Position numbers and translations under genes: made by a program | Assembly: GCA_019420135.1 (NCBI GenBank) | Contig: JAHZHS010000121.1 | Coordinates: 1-6,437 of the forward strand | DNA from: Oscillospiraceae bacterium | Lineage (GTDB): Bacteria; Bacillota; Clostridia; Oscillospirales; Ruminococcaceae | Reading direction: 5' to 3' | Length of the DNA stretch: 6,437 bases | The notes under the pieces: model-generated | Told to the model about the DNA's origin: nothing | Databases searched by the model: none | Seen by the model: only the letters and a program-made list of their open reading frames with translations | Shown: positions 1 to 5,910 of the stretch, piece by piece | How the letters are laid out: each line of letters begins with the position of its first letter | Position numbering within the stretch: the first letter of the stretch is position 1

Positions 1-254
1 GCTTCCTCAGCCCCGATGGTGCCGGTCACGCTGGCCTCGAGCACGGCGGAGACATCCTGGGAGGTCTCACCGGTGGCCAGATCGGCGTTGGAGGCGGCGG
101 TGCTGTAAGCATTGTACTGGGCCAGCAGGTAGATGCCCGCCGGGATCTCAACGCCGCCGATGCTGCCGACGGTGGCCGGAGTAGTGATGTTACAGCCCGC
201 AACGCCGAGCAGCATGGCCAGCGCCAGACCCAGGCTGATGAATTTCTTCTTCAT
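1..254 (-). CDS. Lipoprotein, probable PrsA-like foldase (5' part only)
   Basis: The first 84 codons are present and the rest lies beyond the left edge. The N-terminus is a clear lipoprotein signal: a KKK cluster at residues 2-4, a hydrophobic stretch at 5-19, and a lipobox V-A-G-C ending at Cys21, the predicted lipidated residue. The mature protein would therefore be tethered to the outer face of the cell membrane. The start (ATG at 254-252) is supported by AAAGGAGAGA at 265-274, about 10 nt upstream. The mature part begins with a Thr/Pro linker and then VGSIGGVEIPAG at about residues 29-40. This resembles the 'xVNGxxIxxG' opening of the SurA/PrsA-like N-terminal domain of peptidyl-prolyl isomerase lipoproteins, and such a gene often follows mfd in Clostridia. 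The lipoprotein call is firm; the foldase call is inference, since no isomerase domain lies in the window. It has its own promoter at 312-340. Confidence 0.8.
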   Translation of the reverse strand, partial: MKKKFISLGLALAMLLGVAGCNITTPATVGSIGGVEIPAGIYLLAQYNAYSTAASNADLATGETSQDVSAVLEASVTGTIGAEE

Positions 255-264
255 GGGTGTGGGT

Positions 265-274
265 TCTCTCCTTT
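265..274 (-). promoter_or_regulatory. Ribosome binding site of the lipoprotein gene
   Basis: AAAGGAGAGA on the minus strand lies 10 nt before the ATG at 254 and fixes that start. Its first four bases fall in one arm of the inverted repeat at 271-309, so base pairing there could affect ribosome access if that arm is transcribed. Confidence 0.7.
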
Positions 275-309
275 ATATAGCTTTCGATGCGAAAACGCAT
301 GATATAAAG
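271..309. repeat. Nested inverted repeat at the lipoprotein gene start region
   Basis: The outer arms are CTTTATAT (271-278) and ATATAAAG (302-309), perfectly complementary over 8 bp. Inside them is a second palindrome, ATGCG-AAAA-CGCAT (287-300). The expected transcription start is near 305, so part of the upstream outer arm would be untranscribed. A DNA operator is therefore about as plausible as an RNA hairpin. The inner hairpin lies wholly within the predicted 5' UTR. Confidence 0.5.
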
Positions 310-311
310 CC

Positions 312-340
312 ATTATAGCTTTTTTGCCCGGCCATTTCAA
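312..340 (-). promoter_or_regulatory. Sigma-A promoter of the lipoprotein gene
   Basis: On the minus strand, TTGAAA (335-340) is followed after exactly 17 nt by a perfect TATAAT (312-317). The predicted start of transcription is near 305, giving a leader of about 50 nt. This lets the lipoprotein gene be transcribed independently of mfd, which ends 46 nt upstream of the -35 box. Confidence 0.75.
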
Positions 341-385
341 GCCGGATGCTCCGCCGGGATGTGTAAATTGTGTGGCAGGCAGCAT

Positions 386-404
386 TCAGGCGCCGGGCGC
401 CTGA
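386..404 (-). other. Perfect hairpin over the mfd stop codon
   Basis: TCAGGCGC (386-393), a 3-nt loop, then GCGCCTGA (397-404): an 8-bp GC-rich stem that includes the mfd TGA stop and the last coding codons. The bases that follow on the minus strand are not a T run, so this is not a standard intrinsic terminator. It could act as a 3' end stabiliser, as part of Rho-dependent termination, or have no role. Confidence 0.45.
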
Positions 405-3400
405 GCCCCGGGCAGCTGGGCCACCGCATCCCGCAGGATGACAACCGGGTCTTCCCCTTTTGCCACATGCAGCATGATGCAGGGCCGTCCCAGGCCGTTG
501 TACAGCACCCGGCCGGGCATACTCTCGGACAGGGCGCCCAGCTGTTTGGGGCCGATGACGTCGGAGTAGAGCAGCAGTTTGTCACCCTTCTGGGCGATTT
601 CGGCCACTCCCGCCCGGGCCGCCGTGACCCGGATGAGGGAGATGTCCACCAAGCCCTGCACACTGCGGGGCGGATCCCCATAGCGGTCGATGAGCTCATC
701 CAGCACATCGGTGGCGTCCTCAGCGGTCTGGATGGCCGCAATGCGCTTGTAGGCCTCGATGCGGCCCGCCGCGTCGGGAATATAGCTCTCGGGCAGATAG
801 GCATCCGCCGTAATGTCGATGAGGCAGTCGCTCTTGTCGGGGGCGGGCGGTTCGCCCTTGGCTGCCGCAATAGCCTGGCCCAGCATCTTGACATAGAGCT
901 CATAGCCCACAGCCTCCATGTGGCCGTGCTGGCTGTGGCCCAAAAGATTTCCTGCGCCGCGGATCTGCAGATCCCGCATGGCAATGCGGAAGCCGGAGCC
1001 GAAGGCCGTGAACTCCCGGATGGCGGACAACCGTTTAGAGGCGATCTCGGTGAGCACCTTGTCCCGCTGGAAGGTGAAGTAGGCGTAGGCCTTGCGGCTG
1101 GAACGCCCTACCCGGCCGCGGATCTGGTAGAGCTGAGAAAGCCCCATGCGGTCGGCGTTTTCAATGATCAGGGTATTGCAGTTGCGCACGTCCACGCCGG
1201 TCTCGATGAGGGTGGTGCAGACCAGCACGTCGATCTCGGCGTCCAGCAGCTGCTGCCATACCGAGGAAATCTGCTCCTCGGTCATCTTGCCGTGGGCGAT
1301 GCCCACCCGCGCCCCGGGGGCCAGTTTGCCCACATGGGCGGCGCATTCCTCGATGGTCTCCACCCGGTTGTGCAGGTAGTAGACCTGCCCGCCCCGGGCC
1401 AGCTCCTTCTTGATGGCCTCCCCAATGATGCCGTCGTCGTACTCCATGACGTAGGTTTCCACCGGGCGGCGCTCGGTGGGGGGCATCTCGATGGTGGACA
1501 TGTCCCGGATGCCCGACAGGGCCATGTTCAGGGTGCGGGGAATGGGGGTGGCCGACAGGGTCAGCATATCCACCCCGATGAAGTTTTCCTTGAGTTTTTC
1601 CTTATGCTTGACACCAAAGCGCTGTTCCTCGTCGATGATGACCAGACCCAGATCCTTGAACTTGACGTCGCTGGAAAGCAGGCGGTGGGTGCCCACCACA
1701 ATATCCACGGTGCCGTCCTTCAGGCCGCGGATGGTCTCCTTCTGCTCCTTGGCGCTGCGGTAGCGGCTGAGGAGCCCGATGCGGATGGGAAAGGCCTCCA
1801 TGCGGGAGAGGGCGGTATTGAAATGCTGCCAGGCCAGAATGGTGGTGGGGGCCAGAATGGCGCACTGCTTGCCGCCCATGACGCACTTGAAGGCGGCGCG
1901 CAGGGCCACCTCGGTCTTGCCCACGCCCACGTCGCCGCAGAGCAGCCGGTCCATGGGCCAGGGCTGTTCCATGTCGTGCTTGATGTCGGCGGTGCAGGTC
2001 AGCTGGTCGGGGGTTTCCTCATAGGCAAAGCGCTGTTCAAAGTCGGTCTGCCAGGTATCGTCGGGCGGGAAGGCATAGCCCTTGGCCTGACGCCTCCGGG
2101 CATACAATTCGATGAGTTCTTTCGCCATCTGCTCGGTGGCGGCCCGTACCTTCTTGCGGGTCTTGGTCCACTCGGCGCCGCCCAGACGGCTGAGCTTGAC
2201 CTTCTCGCTGTCGCCGGGGGCGGTGTAGCGGGAGAGAAGGTCCAGCTGGGTGACCGGCACATAGAGCACGTCCTTCTTGTCGTACTCGATGCGCAGATAG
2301 TCCTTGGTGACGCCCTGGACCTCCATGCGGCGGATGCCCGCATAGCGGCCGATGCCGTGGTTCTGATGGACCACCAGATCCCCCGGCGTGATATCGGTCA
2401 GGCTGGCCAGGGCATCCCGGCTCTTGCGTGCCTTCTTCTGCTTGGCGGCCGACGACTCCCCGAAGGCCCGCCCCGTAATGACGGCATATTTGGCAAAGGG
2501 ATACTCACAGCCGGAGGAGAGATGCCCCGGCAGCACCTGCACCATGCCGGGCACCGGCTCCACAGCGGCGGATTCGGTGGTGTTGAGGCCCCGGTCCCGC
2601 AGGTCCCGGGCCAGGCCCTTGGCAGCGCGCTCGGTGCCGGCCAGCACGGTGACGGCATACCCCTGGCGGCAGAGGGGGCCCAGGTCATCGTCGGCCAGGG
2701 AAGCCACCTCCCCGCTCCAGGCGGGCAGGGTGTGGGCGGGGGCGTTGATGATCTCCTTCAGCCGGATGTCCGGCATGCTGCGGGCAAAGTTTTCGGCGCA
2801 GAGGGTGGGATAGTGCTCCGCCTGGGTCCAGAGCCAGGCCGGTTCGGCGTAGAGTACATCCAGCCCGTCACAGAGGACACCGTCCTCGTACAGGCTCTTG
2901 GCTTCCTCCTCCCGGCGGAACTGGTTGGCCCGCTCCGCCTCATGGAGGGAGGCGGGCTCCTCCAGGATCAGGATGGGCTCGTCAAAATAGTCCAGCAGGG
3001 TGGCGGGCTCGGGATAGCGGATGCCCAGATATTTGTCCATAGCTTCGGGCAGGGCGCCACCGTCCATCATGGCCAGGTCCTGCTCCATGCAGGCGGCCAT
3101 GGCCGTCTTCTTTTTGCCCCGCCGGTGGGACAGCGCCTTGCGCAGCAGAGCTGCCGCGTCGGCAGGCGCACCGAAGAGCACCTCCCGGGCCGGGCTGAGG
3201 TAGAGTTTTTCCAGGGTATCCTCCCGGCGCTGGGTGGCCAGATCAAAGCTGTGCAGGCTGTCGATCTCGTCATCCCAGTACTCGATGCGGGCAGGGGCTT
3301 TCATGTCGGGAGCAAAAATATCCACAATGTCACCGCGCACCGAGAACTGTCCCGGGCCGTCCACCCGGTCCCGCCGGGTGTAGCCCGCTCCATACAGGGC

Positions 3401-3850
3401 AGCGGTCAGCTCCTCCCGGGGCAGAACATCCCCGGGGTGGATGGTGCGGGTGTTGGAACAGAACTCCTGCCGGGGCATGGTGTACTGGGTCAGGCCCTCA
3501 CAGGGGACGCAGACCACAGACAGCCGTCCCCCCACCAGGTCGCCCAGCACACCCAGACGGCGGTACTCGTACTCGCGCGCCGTGCTCTCAATAGGGCGCA
3601 GGACATAGTCCCGGGCCGGGAACACCGCCGCCGCAACGCCCAATGTGTTCAGGTCGGCGGCAAACCGGGTAGCCTCCGCCTCCCCGGGAGTGACAATGCA
3701 GAGGGGACGGCCCAGCTCTTTCTGCAGCACCGCATACATCTGGGCGCGGCCGGACCCGGGCAGGCCGAACAGGGCCGCCGCGCCGGGAGTCCCCAGCGCG
3801 CCGGCCAGATGTTTGTATTCACTTGTGGTTGCAAGGAGTTGTCGGAACAT
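386..3850 (-). CDS. mfd: Transcription-repair coupling factor Mfd
   Basis: This DNA translocase recognises RNA polymerase stalled at a lesion, pushes it off the template and recruits UvrA for nucleotide excision repair. The 1154-residue length matches full-length Mfd. In order: a UvrB-like N-terminal module (about 1-350) with the degenerate nucleotide loop GLPGSGR at 29-35; the CarD-like RNA polymerase interaction domain at about 488-545 (GDLVVHQNHGIGRY); then the RecG-like motor with Walker A GDVGVGKT (639-646), DEEQ box (740-743), SAT motif (766-768), the TLIETGVDV motif (880-888) and motif VI QIRGRVGR (909-916). The C-terminal TRCF domain has the RYGDPP signature at about 1056-1061. All motor residues are intact. 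The ATG at 3850 is preceded by GGAAAGG with 7-nt spacing and follows pth by 39 nt, so it is probably cotranscribed. It contains no TTA, CTA or TCA codon. Confidence 0.98.
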   Translation of the reverse strand: MFRQLLATTSEYKHLAGALGTPGAAALFGLPGSGRAQMYAVLQKELGRPLCIVTPGEAEATRFAADLNTLGVAAAVFPARDYVLRPIESTAREYEYRRLGVLGDLVGGRLSVVCVPCEGLTQYTMPRQEFCSNTRTIHPGDVLPREELTAALYGAGYTRRDRVDGPGQFSVRGDIVDIFAPDMKAPARIEYWDDEIDSLHSFDLATQRREDTLEKLYLSPAREVLFGAPADAAALLRKALSHRRGKKKTAMAACMEQDLAMMDGGALPEAMDKYLGIRYPEPATLLDYFDEPILILEEPASLHEAERANQFRREEEAKSLYEDGVLCDGLDVLYAEPAWLWTQAEHYPTLCAENFARSMPDIRLKEIINAPAHTLPAWSGEVASLADDDLGPLCRQGYAVTVLAGTERAAKGLARDLRDRGLNTTESAAVEPVPGMVQVLPGHLSSGCEYPFAKYAVITGRAFGESSAAKQKKARKSRDALASLTDITPGDLVVHQNHGIGRYAGIRRMEVQGVTKDYLRIEYDKKDVLYVPVTQLDLLSRYTAPGDSEKVKLSRLGGAEWTKTRKKVRAATEQMAKELIELYARRRQAKGYAFPPDDTWQTDFEQRFAYEETPDQLTCTADIKHDMEQPWPMDRLLCGDVGVGKTEVALRAAFKCVMGGKQCAILAPTTILAWQHFNTALSRMEAFPIRIGLLSRYRSAKEQKETIRGLKDGTVDIVVGTHRLLSSDVKFKDLGLVIIDEEQRFGVKHKEKLKENFIGVDMLTLSATPIPRTLNMALSGIRDMSTIEMPPTERRPVETYVMEYDDGIIGEAIKKELARGGQVYYLHNRVETIEECAAHVGKLAPGARVGIAHGKMTEEQISSVWQQLLDAEIDVLVCTTLIETGVDVRNCNTLIIENADRMGLSQLYQIRGRVGRSSRKAYAYFTFQRDKVLTEIASKRLSAIREFTAFGSGFRIAMRDLQIRGAGNLLGHSQHGHMEAVGYELYVKMLGQAIAAAKGEPPAPDKSDCLIDITADAYLPESYIPDAAGRIEAYKRIAAIQTAEDATDVLDELIDRYGDPPRSVQGLVDISLIRVTAARAGVAEIAQKGDKLLLYSDVIGPKQLGALSESMPGRVLYNGLGRPCIMLHVAKGEDPVVILRDAVAQLPGAQAPGA

Positions 3851-3889
3851 GATGTTGCCTTTCCGGAATTTCCGGCTCCCAAATCCGTA

Positions 3890-4483
3890 TCAGTGGTTGT
3901 ATTTGTTCTGGGCCTCCGCCAGTTTGCCGTCCATGAGCAGGCGGCAGGCGTCCTCAATATCGGGCAGGCGGTCGGCGATGGCCTTGGCGTCCTCGGCCGG
4001 GAACCTGCCCAGCACCCAGGCGGCCAGGTCGTACTGGGGGTTGGGCTTCTCCCCTACCCCGATGCGCACCCGGTAAAAGCCGTCGGTGCCCAGGGAAGCA
4101 ATGATGCTTTTAAGGCCGTTGTGTCCGCCCGCCGAGCCGGAAGGCCGGATGCGAACGTGGCCCGGTTTCTGGGCGATGTCATCGCACAGGACGATAACGT
4201 GGTCGGGTTTGATCTTGTAGAAATTGGCCGCCGGGGCAATGCTCTGGCCCGATAGATTCATATAGGTCAGGGGTTTGAGCAGGACCACCTTGTGGCCGCC
4301 TACCTCGGCAATGCCGTAAAGGCCCTGCCACTTGGCCTTGGTGACGCTGACGTTCCAGCGGCGGGCCAGCTCATCCAGGGCGACGAAGCCGGTGTTGTGG
4401 CGGGTGCCGTCGTATTTGGGTTCGGGGTTGCCCAGGCCGGCGATCAGCCAGTCAGCCCCCGATGTGCTGCTGAAAAAAGACAT
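3890..4483 (-). CDS. pth: Peptidyl-tRNA hydrolase Pth
   Basis: This cytoplasmic enzyme cleaves the ester bond of peptidyl-tRNAs that drop off ribosomes, freeing tRNA for reuse. The product is 197 residues, normal for bacterial Pth. The active site is complete: Asn19 in GLGNP, catalytic His29 in TRHNTG, Asn76 in KPLTYMNLSG, Asp101 in LCDDI and Asn122 in GGHNGLKSI, corresponding to E. coli Asn10, His20, Asn68, Asp93 and Asn114. The frame stays open upstream to an ATG at 4675, but that extension runs through the yccF gene and has no family resemblance. The ATG at 4483 is chosen because the conserved fold begins about 11 residues later and AAAAGGAG lies at 4498-4505, 14 nt upstream, a rather long spacing. 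It is flanked by yccF (40-nt gap) and mfd (39-nt gap). Pth next to mfd is a common Firmicute arrangement. Confidence 0.97.
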   Translation of the reverse strand: MSFFSSTSGADWLIAGLGNPEPKYDGTRHNTGFVALDELARRWNVSVTKAKWQGLYGIAEVGGHKVVLLKPLTYMNLSGQSIAPAANFYKIKPDHVIVLCDDIAQKPGHVRIRPSGSAGGHNGLKSIIASLGTDGFYRVRIGVGEKPNPQYDLAAWVLGRFPAEDAKAIADRLPDIEDACRLLMDGKLAEAQNKYNH

Positions 4484-4523
4484 AAAGTTACGGGTTTCTC
4501 CTTTTAACGAATTCAGAACGCCC

Positions 4524-4892
4524 TCAAAATGCCGCAGTGATCCGGCTTCCGAAAGGCATGAGCGCCAGACGGGCGAGCTTGAAAAATTGCAGTCCGAAGG
4601 GAATGCCGATGATGGTGATGCAGAGCACGCAGCCCCACAGGGCGTGGGCCAGAGCCATGGGCAGCCCGGTAACAATCAGCCAGATGATGTTGAGCAGCAG
4701 CGAAGGCGCACCGCCGCCATAGACAACCTCCTTGCCGAAAGGAAAGAGGCTGAGGGAGGCAAACTTGAAGCACTGCATCCCGACCGGGATGCCCACGATG
4801 GTGACACACCACAAAATTCCGGCGCAGAACCATCCCAGGGCGCTGGCCAGTCCTCCCAGCAGGCACCACAAAATGTTGCCAAGCAGATTCAT
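4524..4892 (-). CDS. yccF: YccF family membrane protein
   Basis: This is a 122-residue, very hydrophobic protein of the YccF (DUF307) family, whose function is not established. It is an internal duplication with a 62-residue period. Repeat 1 has NILW at 6-9 and TIVGIPVGMQCFKFASLSLF at 31-50 followed by PFG; repeat 2 has NIIW at 68-71 and TIIGIPFGLQFFKLARLALM at 93-112 followed by PFG. The 'T-I-x-G-I-P-x-G-x-Q-x-F-K' box is the family hallmark. The hydrophobic stretches at about 4-38 and 65-100 suggest two to four membrane-spanning segments. The start at 4892 gives the usual N-terminus (MNLLGNILW) and has AGGAAGG just upstream, closer to the ATG than usual. It sits 39 nt after the GlmU-like gene and 40 nt before pth, where many Firmicutes carry prs. 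Its role in the operon is unknown. Confidence 0.9.
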   Translation of the reverse strand: MNLLGNILWCLLGGLASALGWFCAGILWCVTIVGIPVGMQCFKFASLSLFPFGKEVVYGGGAPSLLLNIIWLIVTGLPMALAHALWGCVLCITIIGIPFGLQFFKLARLALMPFGSRITAAF

Positions 4893-4931
4893 TTCCTTCC
4901 TGTCTGAATGTATATCAGGCCGGGCAGCGGT

Positions 4932-5669
4932 TCAGCCCTTCTTTTCAGCCTCCAGCTTCTGCTTTTTGGCAATGTACTTCTGAAGCTTCTTCTCGCCCCA
5001 GCCCTCGATGGCGGCCTGCTTGCCCCGCTCGATGCCCAGCGCACCGGCGGGCACATCCCGGCCGATGGTGGAACCTGCGGCGGTGTAGGCATGGTCGCCC
5101 ACCTTGACCGGCGCCACCAGGTTGGTGTTGCAGCCGATGAAGGCATAGTCCCCGATGGTGGTGCGGAACTTGCCCTCGCCGTCATAGTTGGTGGTGACGG
5201 TGCCGCAGCCGAAGTTGCAGTACTTGCCCACGTCGGCATCGCCGATGTAGGTCAGGTGGCTGACGGTGTTGCCCTCGGCAAAGTTGACGTTCTTGGTCTC
5301 CACGTAGGCTCCCAGATGGACGCCCTCCTGGGTGACGGTGCCGGGACGCACGTGGGTGAAGGGTCCGATGCGGTTGTTTTTGCCCAGGCTGCTGTCATAG
5401 CACTGGCTGGCGTTGACGGTGGAGCCCTCCCCTACCGTGGTATTCTCCAGCAGGGTGTTGGGGCCGATGACACAGCCCGCTTCCACCTTGGTCTTGCCCC
5501 GCAGGATGCAGCCGGGCAGGATCACCGCACCGGGAGCAATCTCCACCTCGGGATCAATATAGACATCACGGCTGACGAATTCGACGCCGTTGTCCAGATG
5601 CTTTTCAAAAGTTTCGGCATATTGGCGCTGTGCAGCCTCAAAGCGCTGGCGTGCAGTCATGTTCTCCAT
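4932..5669 (-). CDS. glmU: Stand-alone GlmU acetyltransferase domain (left-handed beta-helix)
   Basis: The 245 residues align without gaps to the C-terminal half of GlmU from Arg108 to Arg215, at a constant offset of 225 from E. coli numbering. Conserved are Arg108 (R333), Lys126 (K351), catalytic His138 (H363), Tyr141 (Y366), Asn152 (N377), Asn161-Tyr162 (N386-Y387), Lys167 (K392), Ala198 (A423) and Arg215 (R440). Ser405 is Cys180, in GCN, a context I recall from Gram-positive GlmU. Expected reaction: acetyl-CoA + glucosamine-1-P to GlcNAc-1-P, for peptidoglycan precursors. Residues 1-28 correspond to the linker helix, about 36-215 are hexapeptide-repeat coils, and the tail is Lys-rich. The uridylyltransferase half is absent: TAA TAA lies in frame 6 nt upstream of the ATG, so it is not a simple frameshift. 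AGGGAGG at 5682-5688 is 12 nt from the start; a second ATG at 5660 is possible. First gene of the probable operon. Confidence 0.88.
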   Translation of the reverse strand: MENMTARQRFEAAQRQYAETFEKHLDNGVEFVSRDVYIDPEVEIAPGAVILPGCILRGKTKVEAGCVIGPNTLLENTTVGEGSTVNASQCYDSSLGKNNRIGPFTHVRPGTVTQEGVHLGAYVETKNVNFAEGNTVSHLTYIGDADVGKYCNFGCGTVTTNYDGEGKFRTTIGDYAFIGCNTNLVAPVKVGDHAYTAAGSTIGRDVPAGALGIERGKQAAIEGWGEKKLQKYIAKKQKLEAEKKG

Positions 5670-5681
5670 ACCTTATTATAG

Positions 5682-5688
5682 CCTCCCT
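5682..5688 (-). promoter_or_regulatory. Ribosome binding site of the GlmU-like gene
   Basis: AGGGAGG on the minus strand lies 12 nt from the ATG at 5669, supporting that start over the ATG at 5660, which would have only GGAG at 3-nt spacing. The downstream arm of the 5688-5701 palindrome abuts this site. Confidence 0.55.
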
Positions 5689-5725
5689 GCCCATACGGGC
5701 ATTTTCGTGCTGCCCGGCGGGCAGC
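5688..5725. repeat. Two tandem TGCCC/GGGCA palindromes in the GlmU-like gene leader
   Basis: GCTGCCC-GGC-GGGCAGC (5709-5725) is a perfect 7-bp stem. TGCCC-ATAC-GGGCA (5688-5701) repeats the same TGCCC/GGGCA arms with 5 bp. Their centres are about 22.5 bp apart, near two helical turns. Both lie between the predicted transcription start (about 5733) and the start codon. They could be paired operator half-sites or RNA hairpins next to the ribosome binding site. Confidence 0.5.
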
Positions 5726-5739
5726 GGTGTATCGTGCGT

Positions 5740-5768
5740 ATTATATCAGATTTCCATGGTAAACAAAA
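5740..5768 (-). promoter_or_regulatory. Probable proximal promoter of the GlmU-yccF-pth-mfd operon
   Basis: A perfect TATAAT (5740-5745, minus strand), preceded by TGA, is 17 nt from a weak -35 TTTTGT (5763-5768). Transcription would start near 5733, about 64 nt before the GlmU-like start codon. The -35 box coincides with the T tract after the hairpin at 5769-5800. Confidence 0.5.
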
Positions 5769-5800
5769 GCAGGGCGTGCCGCTTTTTGCGGTACACCTGC
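5761..5800 (-). terminator. Intrinsic-terminator-like hairpin upstream of the GlmU-like operon
   Basis: Read on the minus strand: GCAGG (5796-5800), a one-base bulge, GTACCGC (5788-5794), loop AAAAA, GCGGCAC (5776-5782, one G-U pair), a two-base bulge, CCTGC (5769-5773), then TTTTGTTT (5761-5768). A long GC-rich stem followed by a T-rich run fits an intrinsic terminator on this strand only; on the plus strand no T run follows. It would stop transcripts entering from the ppdK side, including any from the -10 box at 5833-5838. Confidence 0.5.
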
Positions 5801-5832
5801 CCCTCAAACGATATGAATCCGAAATTTAAGCC

Positions 5833-5860
5833 ATTATAATTTTAGCATTTTTTATACAAA
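5833..5860 (-). promoter_or_regulatory. Possible distal minus-strand promoter
   Basis: A perfect TATAAT on the minus strand (5833-5838) lies 16 nt from TTTGTA (5855-5860), a weak -35 box. The DNA is AT-rich, so a chance -10 match is quite possible. If used, transcripts would start near 5826 and meet the terminator-like hairpin after about 25 nt. Confidence 0.3.
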
Positions 5861-5910
5861 TTGCAACCCTCCTGCTGTAAAAAATCAGCATTTTTTAGTC
5901 AAAACATTGC
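5844..5910. repeat. Imperfect direct repeat with T tracts upstream of ppdK
   Basis: AGCATTTTTTA occurs exactly at 5844-5854 and 5887-5897. The similarity continues downstream as CAAA-TTGC (5857-5864) and CAAAACATTGC (5900-5910). A third CATTTTTTTA is at 5912-5921. The 43-nt repeat spacing is close to four helical turns. The block lies just upstream of the ppdK promoter. Confidence 0.55.
5873..5896 (+). terminator. Weak terminator-like hairpin with T6
   Basis: TGCTG (5873-5877), an 8-nt loop and CAGCA (5886-5890) are followed directly by TTTTTT (5891-5896). The stem is only 5 bp, so termination would be weak. It would act on plus-strand transcripts entering the ppdK promoter region, but the T tract is also part of the direct repeat here. 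Confidence 0.25.

Noticed and set aside
289..303. Catabolite-repression (cre-like) site near the lipoprotein gene start
   Set aside because: The GAAAACGCA core is suggestive, but the symmetry is ATGCG-AAAA-CGCAT with an AAAA centre, not the central CG of cre sites, and the flanks do not match.
359..4255. A 1298-codon plus-strand open frame spanning mfd and pth
   Set aside because: It is exactly in antisense register with two strongly recognised genes, has no ribosome binding site, and its translation (rich in G, H, Q, A and L) resembles no family. Codon bias in mfd and pth explains it.
4484..4675. N-terminal extension of Pth from an ATG at 4675
   Set aside because: It would add 64 Cys/Pro/Ser-rich residues and overlap yccF. 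The conserved Pth fold starts just after the ATG at 4483, which has AAAAGGAG upstream.
4908..5681. A 257-codon plus-strand open frame opposite the GlmU-like gene
   Set aside because: It is in antisense register with the conserved GlmU acetyltransferase frame; its repetitive G/A/V/D/H composition mirrors the hexapeptide coils on the other strand.
5897..5902. TTGACT -35 box on the minus strand
   Set aside because: The hexamer is good, but at 16-18 nt spacing only poor -10 sequences such as TACAGC are found.
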